Of a stretch of 64,000 nt of DNA, positions 18,336 to 27,749 are shown piece by piece. The stretch's first letter is position 1. Every line of letters starts with the position of its first letter. The notes under the pieces were generated by a model. It was not told where the DNA came from, ran no database searches, and saw only the letters and a list, made by a program, of their open reading frames with translations. The stretch is from contig NZ_CP045309.1 of NCBI RefSeq assembly GCF_009671205.1, positions 6,466,001 to 6,530,000 of the forward strand, written 5' to 3'. The position numbers and the translations under genes were made by a program. This DNA is from Micromonospora terminaliae (lineage in GTDB: Bacteria; Actinomycetota; Actinomycetes; Mycobacteriales; Micromonosporaceae).

Positions 18336-19340
18336 ATGCTGAAGATCATTTTCTCCCGCGAGGACATCCTGCGGACCAGGGTGGCCCCTGCCGCGGACCC
18401 CGTCTGGGAACTGGTCCTCAGCCTGCACCTGCTCCAGGGCCGCGGGCGTGACCCGCTGCTGACCGCGTGGCGACGCACCGTGGCCCACGGGCTGCGGACG
18501 GACACCGCCGCCGAGAACTACCGCCTGCTGCTCGCCCTCAACCCGCCCCGCGGCTACTTCCCCGACTTCCTCACCCCGTACGCCAGCAAGGACGGCCTGG
18601 AGGCCGGCCTCGACGCGGTCCGCGACACCCCGATCGACCTGCTCCGGCGCGACCTCACCCTGCTCGCCGAGGAGAACGTGCTGCCGTCGTCGGTGAGCGC
18701 CCTGGCCCGCGGCGAACCCGAGGTGCTGCGCCACCTCACCGACTCGATGGTCCGGTACCAGTCGCTGGCCGTCACCCCGTACTGGCCGCGGATCCAGGCC
18801 GCCGTGGAGGCGGATCGGGCCCGCCGCGCCCGGGCCATGCTCGACGGCGGCGCCGAGGGGCTGCTGTCCAGCCTGCGGCCGAGCATGCGCTGGGCCGACG
18901 GGGTGCTGGAGGTGCTCGACTACCCGGACAGCCGGGAACTGCACCTCGACGGGCGGGGGCTGCTGCTGGTCCCCTCGTTCTTCTGCGTGCGTACCCCGGT
19001 CGCGCTCCTCGACCCGAGCCTGCCGCCCGTGCTGGTCTATCCCGTCGACCGGCTCGGCGGTCTCATGCCCGAGCCGGGCAGCGGCCCCCGCGGTGACGCC
19101 GACGACGCACAGCGGGAGGCGCTGGCCGCCCTGCTCGGCCGGACCCGGGCGGGCGTGCTGGAGGCCGCCGACGAGGGCTGCACCACCGGTGAGGTGGCCC
19201 GCCGGCTGGGCATCTCCGCGGCCGCGGCCAGCCAGCACACCACCGTGCTGCGCAACGCCGGCCTGCTGGTCAGCCACCGGGACCGCAACACCGTCCTGCA
19301 CACCCTGACCCCGCTGGGCCGGGCCGTCCTCGACGCCTGA
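18336..19340 (+). CDS. ArsR-type winged-helix transcriptional regulator with long N-terminal domain
   Basis: A 334-residue regulator. The C-terminal 70 residues are a winged helix (RAGVLEAADEGCTTGEVARRLGISAAAASQHTTVLRNAGLLVSHRD), typical of ArsR/HTH_5. The first 260 residues are a helical domain (EDILRTRVAPAADPVWELVLSLHLLQGR) common in actinobacterial DUF5937-like regulators; it probably binds a ligand or dimerises. GGGAGA before the ATG fixes the start. It has no obvious partner genes: the neighbour downstream is convergent. A 253-nt upstream gap holds a TACAGT box at 18289-18294 and a CTTA-N10-TAAG dyad near 18258 that may be its own operator. Confidence 0.87.
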   Translation: MLKIIFSREDILRTRVAPAADPVWELVLSLHLLQGRGRDPLLTAWRRTVAHGLRTDTAAENYRLLLALNPPRGYFPDFLTPYASKDGLEAGLDAVRDTPIDLLRRDLTLLAEENVLPSSVSALARGEPEVLRHLTDSMVRYQSLAVTPYWPRIQAAVEADRARRARAMLDGGAEGLLSSLRPSMRWADGVLEVLDYPDSRELHLDGRGLLLVPSFFCVRTPVALLDPSLPPVLVYPVDRLGGLMPEPGSGPRGDADDAQREALAALLGRTRAGVLEAADEGCTTGEVARRLGISAAAASQHTTVLRNAGLLVSHRDRNTVLHTLTPLGRAVLDA

Positions 19341-19357
19341 GGCCGCCGACCGCCCGG

Positions 19358-20443
19358 TCAGACGGCCAGGACGGCGCTCGCGGTGCTTCCCGGCGGCGGG
19401 GGGAGTAGCACCGACGGGATCCCCTCGGCGGCCAGCGCGGTGCGCAGCCGTTGCAGGTCGGCGCCGAAACGGACCAGGTCCGCCGGGTCGACCGGGGCGG
19501 GCGGCGCGCCGAGCACCAGTCCGGTCGCCGACGCCGGCCAGCCCGGCACGGTGGCGACCAGTCCGGCGCGTACCTCGTGGTCGGTGACGTGGGTCAGGAC
19601 GGTGCCGGGCGCGACCACCTCGGCGACCGCGGCGATCGCCCGGTCGACGGCGGCCGGATCGGCCGGGGCCGGGCCGGGGCCGTCGGCCAGGGTGGCCGCC
19701 TCCCGCAGGCCGGCGGCGCGTGCCTCGGCCGTGCCCAGGGAGAAGAGGTCCAGCGACGCGTCCCGGACCAGCGCGCGGGCGCCCTCGTCGTCGTCCCGGG
19801 TTGCGCCCAGGTAGCCGCGGATCACGGCGACCGGCACCTGGTCGCACTTCCCCTTGATCAGTTCGCCCGCGCCGGCCAGTTCGTCCACTACGGCCATCTG
19901 GGTGAGCTGGAGCTCGTTGCCGTACGGGTCGATCTCGCCCCGGTGGTCGCGGATCGCCGGCATGCCGGCCACCCCGAGCGCCACGTCGGTGAGCCCGTTG
20001 CGCCACGGCCGGCCCATGGTGTCGCTGACGACGACCGCCACGTCGAGGTCGTACCGCTCGCGCAGGGCGGCCCGCAGCGCGCGGGCGGAGGCGTCCGGGT
20101 CCTCGGGCAGCAGCACCAGCCGGGTCTTGTCCACGTTGGACGCGTCGATGCCCGCGGAGGCCATCACGAACCCGTGGTGGGTCTGCACGATCCGGGTCGC
20201 GCCGCGGCTGGCGACCACCCGGGCGGTCTCCCCGGCCAGCACCTCGTCCCGCGCGGCGACCCGGTCGGGCCCGTCGGCCGGCACGTCGACCAGCCGGCCC
20301 TCCGCCTTCGACACGACCTTGCTGGTCACCACCAGCACGTCGCCGTCGCGCAGCCAGGGCGCGGCGGTGGCGATCAGCGCCGCCAGGTCGTCGCCCTCGG
20401 TCACGTCGCCGATGCCGAGCACCGGCAGGATCTCCAGCCTCAC
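19358..20443 (-). CDS. fbiB: Coenzyme F420-0:L-glutamate ligase, FbiB-type, without a recognisable nitroreductase domain
   Basis: It adds L-glutamates to F420-0 using GTP. The first 245 or so of 361 residues are a complete CofE domain: LEILPVLGIGDVTEGDDLAALI, VVTSKVVSKAEGR, VVVSDTMGRPWRNGLTDVALG, and KGKCDQVPVAVIRGY. Mycobacterial FbiB is about 448 residues with a C-terminal FMN nitroreductase domain. Here the last 115 residues are short and show none of its usual motifs. The GTG start overlaps the fbiA stop by 4 nt, so the two are coupled. The gene converges with the ArsR-like gene over 17 nt. Confidence 0.92.
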   Translation of the reverse strand: MRLEILPVLGIGDVTEGDDLAALIATAAPWLRDGDVLVVTSKVVSKAEGRLVDVPADGPDRVAARDEVLAGETARVVASRGATRIVQTHHGFVMASAGIDASNVDKTRLVLLPEDPDASARALRAALRERYDLDVAVVVSDTMGRPWRNGLTDVALGVAGMPAIRDHRGEIDPYGNELQLTQMAVVDELAGAGELIKGKCDQVPVAVIRGYLGATRDDDEGARALVRDASLDLFSLGTAEARAAGLREAATLADGPGPAPADPAAVDRAIAAVAEVVAPGTVLTHVTDHEVRAGLVATVPGWPASATGLVLGAPPAPVDPADLVRFGADLQRLRTALAAEGIPSVLLPPPPGSTASAVLAV

Positions 20444-21387
20444 GTCAGCTCCAACGCGGCTCGGACCATGGCCGTCGTCGCCGCCTCGTCGGTCATCCGC
20501 AGCGGCGCCGCGCGGACGGTCACCTCCGGCACCACGGTGCCCTCGTCCTCGGGCGCCACCAGCCAGCCGTCGAGAAGGCCGCCCGCCGAGCGGGCGCCGT
20601 AGAGGCCGCCCACCCCCGCCGCGCTGCACTCGACGCCGAGCACGGACAGGCAGCGGTCGGCCATGCCGCGGACCGGGGCGCCGCCGATGATCGGGGACAC
20701 CCCGACGACCGGGGCCGGCCCGTCGACGACCGCGTCGCGCAGCCCCGGCACGGCCAGGATCGGGGCGATGCTCACCACCGGGTTGCTGGGGGCCACGAGC
20801 ACCACGTCGGCGGCGCGGATCGCCTCCAGCACCCCGGGCGCCGGCTTCGCCGCCTCCGCCCCGACGAAGACGAAGCGGTGCGTCGGCAGGTCCGCCCGGT
20901 GGCGCACCCACCACTCCTGGAAGTGGATCGCCCGCTGGCCGCCGTCCAGGTCGACCACGACGTGGGTCTCCAGCCGGTCGTCGGTCGCCGGCAGCAGGCG
21001 TACGCCGGGCTGCCAGCGGGTGGCCAGCGCCTCGGTCACCTGGGACAGCGGGTAGCCGGCGTTGAGCATGGTGGTGCGCACCAGGTGGGTCGCGAGGTCC
21101 TTGTCGCCCAGACCGAACCAGGCCGGCTCGGCGCCGTACGCGGCCAGCTCGGACTTGACCGTCCAGGTCTCGCCCACCCGGCCCCAGCCCCGCTCCGGGT
21201 CGGCGCCACCGCCCAGCGTGTACATCACGCTGTCCAGGTCGGGGCACACCTTCAGCCCGTGCAGGAGCAGATCGTCGCCGACGTTGACCACGGCGGTCAC
21301 CTCGGCCCCCACCTCCCGGGCGTACGCCCGGACGCCGAGCAGGAACCGGGCGCCCCCGATGCCGCCGGTCAGAACCACGATGCGCAT
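20440..21387 (-). CDS. fbiA: 2-phospho-L-lactate (phosphoenolpyruvate) transferase FbiA/CofD
   Basis: It transfers the (enol)lactyl-phosphate moiety from its GDP-linked form to FO, producing (dehydro-)F420-0. The 315-residue length fits. Visible motifs are MRIVVLTGGIGGARFLLG at the N-terminus, VNVGDDLLLHGLKVCPDLDSVMYTL, GLGDKDLATHLVRT and VAPSNPVVSIAPILAVPGL. ATG 21387 is preferred to ATG 21396 because GGAAGG sits 9 nt before it and abuts the other. fbiB follows with a 4-nt overlap and fbiC is nearby, so all FO-to-F420 steps except guanylyltransferase FbiD are in this window. Confidence 0.95.
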   Translation of the reverse strand: MRIVVLTGGIGGARFLLGVRAYAREVGAEVTAVVNVGDDLLLHGLKVCPDLDSVMYTLGGGADPERGWGRVGETWTVKSELAAYGAEPAWFGLGDKDLATHLVRTTMLNAGYPLSQVTEALATRWQPGVRLLPATDDRLETHVVVDLDGGQRAIHFQEWWVRHRADLPTHRFVFVGAEAAKPAPGVLEAIRAADVVLVAPSNPVVSIAPILAVPGLRDAVVDGPAPVVGVSPIIGGAPVRGMADRCLSVLGVECSAAGVGGLYGARSAGGLLDGWLVAPEDEGTVVPEVTVRAAPLRMTDEAATTAMVRAALELT

Positions 21388-21486
21388 GCCGTCCATCCTT
21401 CCGCACGCGTGGCCGTCGATCGCCCAGTGGCCGGGGAGACTAGGCTCACGTCGGCAACTGTCCGTTTTCGTCCCCAGGGGGAGTCC

Positions 21487-22392
21487 GTGACCAGCCCCGC
21501 CGAGCCCGCGTCCGGCGACACCACGCAGGCCAGCCAGTTGACCAAGCCGCTGCGCGAACTGGCCGCGCTCGTGCTGCTCGGCGCGAACGCCGTGCTGCTC
21601 TTCGTCGGCCTGCTGCGCCTGCTGGTGCCGGCCGACGACTACAGCACGTTCAGCGGCCGGGCCGGGAGCACCTTCTTCGCCTTCGTCGGCCTGGAGTCGG
21701 CCGTCCTGCCGGTGCTCGCCGTGCTGCTCGGCACCCACGTCCGCCCGGTGCTGCCGAAGGCGAAACTGATCACCCAGGTGGCGCTCGTCGAGTATGCGGT
21801 CGGCGCGTTCTTCGGTGCGCTGACCTTCCTGGTCTGGCTGGTCGGCCGGCTCGCCGACGGTGAGGTGCTGGACGCCTTCCTCGGCCTGCTGACCCGGGTG
21901 GCCTGGCTGGCCGTCTTCGCGGTCGCCGCGTTCGTGGTGTTCAAAATCTGGCGCACCCTCTACTACGTCCCGAAGCCCAAGCCGCAGCCCGGTGTCTACG
22001 GCCAGGCGCAGCCCGGCTGGCCGCAGCAGCCCGGCCAGGGCTACCCCGCCCCGGGCGGGTACCCGGGCGTGCCCCCGCAGCCGGGCGGCTACCCGCACCC
22101 CGGCCCGTACGGCCCGCCGCAGTCGGCGCCGCCGTTCAACGCCGCCCCGCAGTCGAGCCCGCCGTTCGGCGCCCCGCAGTCCGGTCCGCCGTTCGGCGCC
22201 CCGCCGCAGGGCCCGCAGTCCGCGCCCCCGTACGGCGGTGCCCCGCACCCCGCGCCGCCGTTCGGCCAGCCGCCGTCGGCAGACCCGACCCAGGCGATCC
22301 CGCGCCAGCCCGCCGACCCGGGCCAGCCGGGCTCGCCGGACGGCGACCGGACCCAGCGCTTCGACCGGGAGGACCCGAACCACCCGCGCTGA
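21487..22392 (+). CDS. Four-helix membrane protein with long Pro/Gln/Gly-rich tail
   Basis: A 301-residue protein with four hydrophobic helices between about residues 25 and 160 (LAALVLLGANAVLLFVGLLRLL; FFAFVGLESAVLPVLAVLLG; VALVEYAVGAFFGALTFLVWL; RVAWLAVFAVAAFVVFKIW). A low-complexity tail follows, with repeated PQ, PPFGAP and GYP units (about 170-301). Such tails are common in actinobacterial envelope proteins and may bind partners. No enzymatic motif is seen. The GTG has AGGGGGAG immediately upstream, and a TAGGCT -10 occurs about 48 nt before it. It is divergent from fbiA, sharing a 99-bp promoter region. Confidence 0.8.
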   Translation: MTSPAEPASGDTTQASQLTKPLRELAALVLLGANAVLLFVGLLRLLVPADDYSTFSGRAGSTFFAFVGLESAVLPVLAVLLGTHVRPVLPKAKLITQVALVEYAVGAFFGALTFLVWLVGRLADGEVLDAFLGLLTRVAWLAVFAVAAFVVFKIWRTLYYVPKPKPQPGVYGQAQPGWPQQPGQGYPAPGGYPGVPPQPGGYPHPGPYGPPQSAPPFNAAPQSSPPFGAPQSGPPFGAPPQGPQSAPPYGGAPHPAPPFGQPPSADPTQAIPRQPADPGQPGSPDGDRTQRFDREDPNHPR

Positions 22393-22457
22393 GCCACCGG
22401 ATGCCGCCCGTTCCCGTGTTCTGTCCGGGGGCGGGCGGCGCCGCACCGGGCAGCGCA

Positions 22458-22463
22458 TAGGCT
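22458..22463 (+). promoter_or_regulatory. -10 element (TAGGCT) of a leaderless fbiC promoter
   Basis: TAGGCT ends six nt before the fbiC ATG, so the mRNA should start at or next to the start codon. No Shine-Dalgarno sequence is present. Confidence 0.55.
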
Positions 22464-22469
22464 GGGCGG

Positions 22470-24977
22470 ATGGTTGATCGCAGCGAGCCCGTCCCGACCG
22501 AGGCGAGTGTCCGGCGGGCGCTGGGCCGGGCGGCCACCGGCCGGGCGCTGGACGTGGCCGAGGCGAGCGCCCTGCTCACCGCGCGCGGCGCGGCGCTGGA
22601 CGAGCTGCTCCGGATCGCCGGCGAGATCCGCGACGCCGGGTTGCGGGAGGCCGGCCGCCCGGGCGTCGTCACCTTCTCGAAGAAGGTGTTCATCCCGCTG
22701 ACCCGGCTCTGCCGGGACCGCTGCCACTACTGCACCTTCGCCACGGTGCCGCACCGGCTGCCCGCCGCGTACCTGGAGCGGGACGAGGTCCTCGCCATCG
22801 CGCGGGAGGGCGCCGCGCAGGGCTGCAAGGAAGCGCTGTTCACCCTCGGTGACCGGCCCGAGGAGCGCTGGCCGGCGGCCCGGCGGTGGCTGGACGAGCG
22901 GGGCTACGACTCCACCCTGGACTACCTGCGCGCCTGCGCCGTGGCGGTGCTGGAGGAGACCGGCCTGCTGCCGCACCTCAACCCCGGCGTGCTGTCCTGG
23001 TCGGAGCTGCAACGGCTCAAGCCGGTCGCGCCGAGCATGGGCATGATGCTGGAGACCACCGCGACCCGCCTCTGGTCGGAGCCGGGCGGCCCGCACTACG
23101 GCTCGCCGGACAAGGAGCCCGCGGTGCGGCTGCGGGTGCTCGACGACGCCGGCCGGGTCGGCGTGCCGTTCACCACCGGCCTGCTGATCGGCATCGGGGA
23201 GACCCTGGCCGAGCGGGTCGACGCGCTCTTCGCCATCCGCCGGGCACACCGGGAGTACGGCCACCTCCAGGAGGTGATCGTGCAGAACTTCCGCGCCAAG
23301 CCGGACACCGCCATGCGTGGCATGCCCGACGCGGAGCTGCACGACCTGGCCGCCACCGTGGCCGTGGCCCGGGTGCTGCTCGGCCCGAAGGCCCGGATCC
23401 AGGCCCCGCCGAACCTCATCGAGGGCGAGTACGGCCTGCTGCTGCGCGCCGGCATCGACGACTGGGGCGGCGTCTCGCCGGTCACGCCGGACCACGTCAA
23501 CCCGGAACGCCCCTGGCCGCAGCTGGACGAGCTGGCCCGCCACACCGCCCGGGCCGGCTTCACCCTGCGCGAGCGGCTGACCATCTACCCGGAGTACGTC
23601 CGGGCCGGCGACCCGTGGCTCGACCCGCGCCTGCTGCCGCACGTCACCGCCCTGGCCGACCCGGAGACCGGGCTGGCCGTCGAGGCGGCCCGCCCGGTGG
23701 GCCGGCCGTGGCAGGAGCCGGAGGAGGTGTTCGGCGGGCGGACCGACCTGCACGTCACCATCGACACCACCGGCCGGACCGGGGACCGGCGGGGCGACTT
23801 CGACGACGTCTACGGCGACTGGTCGGAGGTGGCCGCGAGGGTCACCGTGCCGGCCGCCGTGGCGAGCGACCCCGACCTGCGCGCCGGCCTGCGGCTGGCC
23901 GCCGACCATCCGGCCGCGCTGCTGGACCCGGCGCACGAGGCGAAGGCCCTGGCACTGTTCGGCGCGGACGGGCCGGCGCTGGACGAGCTGTGCCGGATCG
24001 CCGACGACGTCCGCCGCGACGCGGTCGGCGACGACGTCACCTACGTGGTCAACCGCAACATCAACTTCACCAACGTCTGCTACGTGGGCTGCCGGTTCTG
24101 CGCCTTCGCGCAGCGGGAGAGCGACGCCGACGCGTTCCGGCTCTCGCTGGAGCAGGTCGCCGACCGGGCCGAGGAGGCGTGGGCGGTCGGCGCCACGGAG
24201 GTCTGCCTCCAGGGCGGCATCGACCCCAAGCTGCCGGTCACCGGCTACGCCGACATCGTCCGGGCGATCAAGGCGCGGGTGCCGGGGATGCACGTGCACG
24301 CCTTCTCGCCCATGGAGATCGTCACCGCCGCCGCGAAGGCGGGTGTGCCCGTGCGGGAGTGGCTGCTCCAGCTCCGCGAGGCCGGCCTCGACACCATCCC
24401 GGGCACCGCCGCCGAGATCCTCGACGACGATGTGCGCTGGGTGCTCACCAAGGGCAAGCTGCCGGCCGCCGCCTGGGTCGAGGTGGTCGGCACGGCACAC
24501 GAGCTGGGAATCCGCTCCAGCTCCACCATGATGTACGGCCACGTCGACCACCCCGGCCAGTGGCTGGCCCACTTCCGGGTGCTGGCCGGCGTGCAGGACC
24601 GCACGGGCGGCTTCACCGAGTTCGTGGCGCTGCCCTTCGTGCACACCAACGCACCGATCTACCTGGCCGGCATCGCCCGGCCCGGCCCGACCTGGCGGGA
24701 GAACCGGGTCGTGCACGCCATGGCCCGGTTGCTGCTGCACGGCCGGATCGCCAACATCCAGTGCTCGTGGGTGAAGCTCGGCGACACCGGCACGGTGGCC
24801 ATGCTCCAGGGCGGCTGCAACGACCTGGGCGGCACGCTCATGGAGGAGACGATCTCCCGGATGGCGGGCTCGGGCAACGGCTCGGCGCGTACCGAGGAGC
24901 AGCTCCGGGCGATCGCGGCGGCAGCCGGTCGGCCGGTCCGCAAGCGGACGACCGCGTACGGTCACGTCGGCGCGTAG
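22470..24977 (+). CDS. fbiC: FO synthase FbiC (CofG-CofH fusion)
   Basis: A bifunctional radical-SAM enzyme making 7,8-didemethyl-8-hydroxy-5-deazariboflavin (FO), the F420 chromophore, from tyrosine and a flavin precursor. At 835 residues it is the actinobacterial fused form. The CofG half has the iron-sulfur motif CRDRCHYC (about residue 81). The CofH half has CYVGCRFC (about 537). Other conserved stretches are [43 protein letters not shown] and [12 protein letters not shown]. The neighbouring fbiA and fbiB use its product. Confidence 0.97.
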   Translation: MVDRSEPVPTEASVRRALGRAATGRALDVAEASALLTARGAALDELLRIAGEIRDAGLREAGRPGVVTFSKKVFIPLTRLCRDRCHYCTFATVPHRLPAAYLERDEVLAIAREGAAQGCKEALFTLGDRPEERWPAARRWLDERGYDSTLDYLRACAVAVLEETGLLPHLNPGVLSWSELQRLKPVAPSMGMMLETTATRLWSEPGGPHYGSPDKEPAVRLRVLDDAGRVGVPFTTGLLIGIGETLAERVDALFAIRRAHREYGHLQEVIVQNFRAKPDTAMRGMPDAELHDLAATVAVARVLLGPKARIQAPPNLIEGEYGLLLRAGIDDWGGVSPVTPDHVNPERPWPQLDELARHTARAGFTLRERLTIYPEYVRAGDPWLDPRLLPHVTALADPETGLAVEAARPVGRPWQEPEEVFGGRTDLHVTIDTTGRTGDRRGDFDDVYGDWSEVAARVTVPAAVASDPDLRAGLRLAADHPAALLDPAHEAKALALFGADGPALDELCRIADDVRRDAVGDDVTYVVNRNINFTNVCYVGCRFCAFAQRESDADAFRLSLEQVADRAEEAWAVGATEVCLQGGIDPKLPVTGYADIVRAIKARVPGMHVHAFSPMEIVTAAAKAGVPVREWLLQLREAGLDTIPGTAAEILDDDVRWVLTKGKLPAAAWVEVVGTAHELGIRSSSTMMYGHVDHPGQWLAHFRVLAGVQDRTGGFTEFVALPFVHTNAPIYLAGIARPGPTWRENRVVHAMARLLLHGRIANIQCSWVKLGDTGTVAMLQGGCNDLGGTLMEETISRMAGSGNGSARTEEQLRAIAAAAGRPVRKRTTAYGHVGA

Positions 24978-25132
24978 CGTCGAACCTTTCCCCGCCGCCG
25001 GCCGTACCAGTGGATGCCGGCGGCGGTTGCGGCGAGGACCGCCGCCGGCGCACCCCCTAGCCCGGGGCACCCGGCGGCGTCCGGGTCCCGGTCCACCGTG
25101 GGCGCTGCGGCGCCGGCCCGGAAAGGTTGCCC

Positions 25133-25414
25133 ATGACCACTGATGAGCCGAAGCGGCGGCCCTGGCCGCGACTGACCCGCCGGCAGACGTTGACCGCCGC
25201 CGCGAGCGCCACCCTGGGCGCCGCCGCCCTCACCGTGCCGGGCCTGTCCGCCGCGCAGAACACCCCCTCGGCGGGCCGGCGCGACGAGCCGATCGTGGTC
25301 CACCTCCGCGACGCGGCCTCGGGCGCGCTGGACGTCTTCGTCGGCACGACCCGCATCGAGGTACGCGACCGCGGCCTCGCCGATCGCCTGGTCCGCGCCG
25401 CCCGCCGGCGCTGA
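25133..25414 (+). CDS. Small TAT-signal secreted protein
   Basis: A 93-residue protein with an apparent twin-arginine signal: T-RRQTL around residues 15-20, then a hydrophobic stretch ending near LSAAQ (about 42). The mature part is about 50 residues (EPIVVHLRDAASGALDVFVGTTRIEVRDRGLADRLVRAARR) with no cysteine. I do not recognise a family. GGAAAGG six nt before the ATG supports the start. It precedes the DUF4331 gene by 89 nt on the same strand, so the two may form an operon. Confidence 0.7.
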   Translation: MTTDEPKRRPWPRLTRRQTLTAAASATLGAAALTVPGLSAAQNTPSAGRRDEPIVVHLRDAASGALDVFVGTTRIEVRDRGLADRLVRAARRR

Positions 25415-25503
25415 CCGCCCCGCGCCACCGGCGCGGCCCTCCCGGCGCGGGCTCGAAGCGCCGGTCCCGACTTCCGTTACCCCCGACGAAGGTGTGGTCC
25501 GCC

Positions 25504-26901
25504 ATGTCCTCTCACCGCGAGGCTCCGGAGATAGCCAAGGATCCGGTCGCCGACAGCTCCGATCTGTACGCGTTCGTCAGCCCGAGCCAGCCCGACACGG
25601 TCACCTTGATCGCCAACTACGTGCCGGTGCAGCTCCCCTCCGGCGGCCCCAACTTCTTCGAGTTCGGCGACGACGTCCGGTACGAGATTCACGTCGACAA
25701 CGACGGGGACGGTTATCCGGATGTCACCTATCGTTTCGAATTCACGACCGAGATCACGAATCCGAACAGCTTTCTTTACAACACCGGGCCGATCGAGTCG
25801 CTGGACAGCAAGAACTGGAACCGGCGGCAGTTCTACCGGCTGACCCGGGTGGCCGACGGCCGCGAGCACGTGCTGGCGCACAAGCTGCCGTGCCCGCCGT
25901 GCAACGTCGGGCCGCTGTCGACCCCGAAGTACGCCGACCTGGTGCGGCAGGCGACGTTCCGGCTGTCGACGGGGGAGAAGGTCTTCGCCGGCCAACGGGC
26001 CGACGGCTTCTTCGTCGACCTGGGCGCCGTCTTCGACCTCGGCACGCTGCGCCCCTTCCAGCAGCTGCACGTGGCGGGCAAGAAGCTGTTCAAGACCGAG
26101 GGCGAGCCGGTCAACGCGCTGGACCGGTTGAACGTGCACAGCATCGCCGTGCAGGTTCCGCTCAGCAAGGTCCGGCGCAAGGCCGCCCGGTACGGCTACG
26201 CCGACCGCGCCTCGACCATCGGCGTCTGGACGACCGCCTCCCGGCAGCAGGTGCGGGTGCTCGGCGACCGGGCGGCCGCGGACACCGCCGCCGGCCCCTT
26301 CACCCAGGTCTCCCGGCTCGGCAACCCGTTGTTCAACGAGGTCGTCGTGCCGATGTCCAGGAAGGACCTGTGGAACACGCTGCCGCCCACGGAGGACAAG
26401 CGGTTCGCCCAGTTCGTCGAGCATCCCGAGCTGGCCGCGCTGCTGCCCGCGCTCTACCCGGGCGTGTTCCCGAACCTGGACGCGCTGAACAAGGCCAAGA
26501 AGCCCCGGGCCGACCTGGTGGCGATCCTGCTCACCGGCGTGCCGGCCGGACTGATCGACGGCTTCGCGAACACCACGGGCGACCTGCAGGCCGACATGCT
26601 CCGCCTGAACACGGCGATCAAGCCCAGCCGCAAGCCGGACCGGTTCGGCGTGCTGGGCGGCGACCTGGCGGGCTTCCCGAACGGCCGGCGGGTCGGTGAC
26701 GACGTGGTGACCATCGCGCTGCGGGCGATCGCCGGGCTGACCGTGCCGCTGGTGGACAAGACGTTCAAGCCGGACGCGGCGGCGGCCGCGGTCACCCCGG
26801 GGCTGAGCGCCGCCGACGTGACGGCGCCCTTCCTCGCCGACTTCCCCTTCCTCGGCACGCCGTACGACGGGTTCAACAACCCGCCGGCGAAGAAGTCCTG
26901 A
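25504..26901 (+). CDS. DUF4331 domain protein
   Basis: A 465-residue protein starting MSSHREAPEIAKDPVADSSDLYAFVSP, the hallmark of DUF4331. Near residue 70 HVDNDGDGYPDVTYRFEF contains a DxDxDG calcium-loop-like motif. No signal peptide is present in this start choice. The family occurs across actinobacteria, often beside TAT-exported or metal-related proteins, but has no established biochemical role. It is followed 13 nt later by a 113-residue gene and preceded by the TAT protein, making a probable three-gene unit. The start could also be GTG 25492. Confidence 0.88.
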   Translation: MSSHREAPEIAKDPVADSSDLYAFVSPSQPDTVTLIANYVPVQLPSGGPNFFEFGDDVRYEIHVDNDGDGYPDVTYRFEFTTEITNPNSFLYNTGPIESLDSKNWNRRQFYRLTRVADGREHVLAHKLPCPPCNVGPLSTPKYADLVRQATFRLSTGEKVFAGQRADGFFVDLGAVFDLGTLRPFQQLHVAGKKLFKTEGEPVNALDRLNVHSIAVQVPLSKVRRKAARYGYADRASTIGVWTTASRQQVRVLGDRAAADTAAGPFTQVSRLGNPLFNEVVVPMSRKDLWNTLPPTEDKRFAQFVEHPELAALLPALYPGVFPNLDALNKAKKPRADLVAILLTGVPAGLIDGFANTTGDLQADMLRLNTAIKPSRKPDRFGVLGGDLAGFPNGRRVGDDVVTIALRAIAGLTVPLVDKTFKPDAAAAAVTPGLSAADVTAPFLADFPFLGTPYDGFNNPPAKKS

Positions 26902-26914
26902 GCGGGAGGCTCCG

Positions 26915-27256
26915 GTGCACGACCACCACCACACCCTCGGTGCCTCGCGAAGCGGCAGCGTCATGCTCGACCTGGGTGGCGAATCCGGCGCGCTGATCAT
27001 TCACACCGGACGCGACCTGCGCGGCCGGGAGATCGAGATCAGCCGGGCCGACCGGGACGAGCCGCGGACCCACTCGGCCGTACGCGAGCGGCACGTCCGC
27101 GACGGCGTCGTCCACTGCGCCGTCTATCCCGACCTGGCCGCCGGGCCGTATACCGTCTGGTGGGACAACACGACGCCGGCCGGCGCGATTTCCGTGACCG
27201 GCGGCGCCATCGCCGAATTCGTCTGGCCGGCCAGCTCACCTGCGGGTGCTGACTGA
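26915..27256 (+). CDS. Small His-rich hypothetical protein linked to DUF4331
   Basis: A 113-residue soluble protein beginning MHDHHHTLGASRSGSVMLDLGGESGALIIHTG and ending in a beta-rich segment (GPYTVWWDNTTPAGAISVTGGAIAEFVWPA). The His cluster at residues 2-6 could bind metal. Predicted structure is mainly beta. GGGAGG before the GTG supports the start, and the gap to the DUF4331 gene is 13 nt. I do not recognise the family. The sequence suggests a partner of DUF4331 (inference). Confidence 0.7.
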   Translation: MHDHHHTLGASRSGSVMLDLGGESGALIIHTGRDLRGREIEISRADRDEPRTHSAVRERHVRDGVVHCAVYPDLAAGPYTVWWDNTTPAGAISVTGGAIAEFVWPASSPAGAD

Positions 27257-27749
27257 CCGATCAGGCCGCCGCACCGTCGCGCCCCGTCCACATGGTGGAC
27301 GGGGCGCCGTCGGCGTTCGCGGCCTCGACGGGCGGTACCGCTCGGGTCAGGTTAACCTTGCCCCCACCAAATGCTGATCTTGGACGGTGTCACGACGACC
27401 GCCCCGGATGCGGTCCGCCGGAAGCCTCCACCGGGGGCCGCCGGCGGTGTCCACACCGGTGCGCCACGGCAGAAAACTTGGGGCAACTCGCCGGGGAAGG
27501 CGTTACTCGTCCGGGGTCTGAATCGATAGGGCAGGTTGCGAGGGTCGGGCGGCCACCACGGCCGCCCGGACGTGTCGGGAGGGCGACTCCATTATCAAGT
27601 TTGGCTTGACGGCGCACGCATTACACGCGTGTAATTTGAATGGGGTTGTTCGCGCGGAACGCAACAAATTGTGACCGGACGAACAAGCACGCCTTTCGCG
27701 TGGGGGGTTGCAGCGGCGATGACGCCGGTGCGCGACAAGGAGGCAACGG
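27257..27749 (+). promoter_or_regulatory. 493-nt intergenic region upstream of whiB
   Basis: No convincing gene is seen here. The part from about 27590 is AT-richer than its surroundings and contains a 16-bp perfect palindrome (27621-27636). A long untranslated region is usual for developmental whiB genes. I could not fix a -35/-10 pair by eye. Confidence 0.6.
27621..27636. promoter_or_regulatory. 16-bp perfect palindrome upstream of whiB (candidate operator)
   Basis: ATTACACGCGTGTAAT is a perfect dyad 114 nt before the whiB start. Its TTAC-N6-GTAA core resembles the BldD box (TNAC-N5-GTNA, from memory) but is one base wider. In Streptomyces whiB is a BldD target, which makes this site attractive but unproven. 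Confidence 0.5.

Noticed and set aside
22130..22280. Repeated GCCCCGCAG/CCGCCGTTCGGC units as a CRISPR-like array
   Set aside because: They are in frame and encode the Pro/Gln-rich tail of the membrane protein; spacing is irregular.
22089..25070. 993-residue minus-strand frame opposite fbiC
   Set aside because: Antisense shadow of the clear FbiC gene, which has two intact iron-sulfur motifs.
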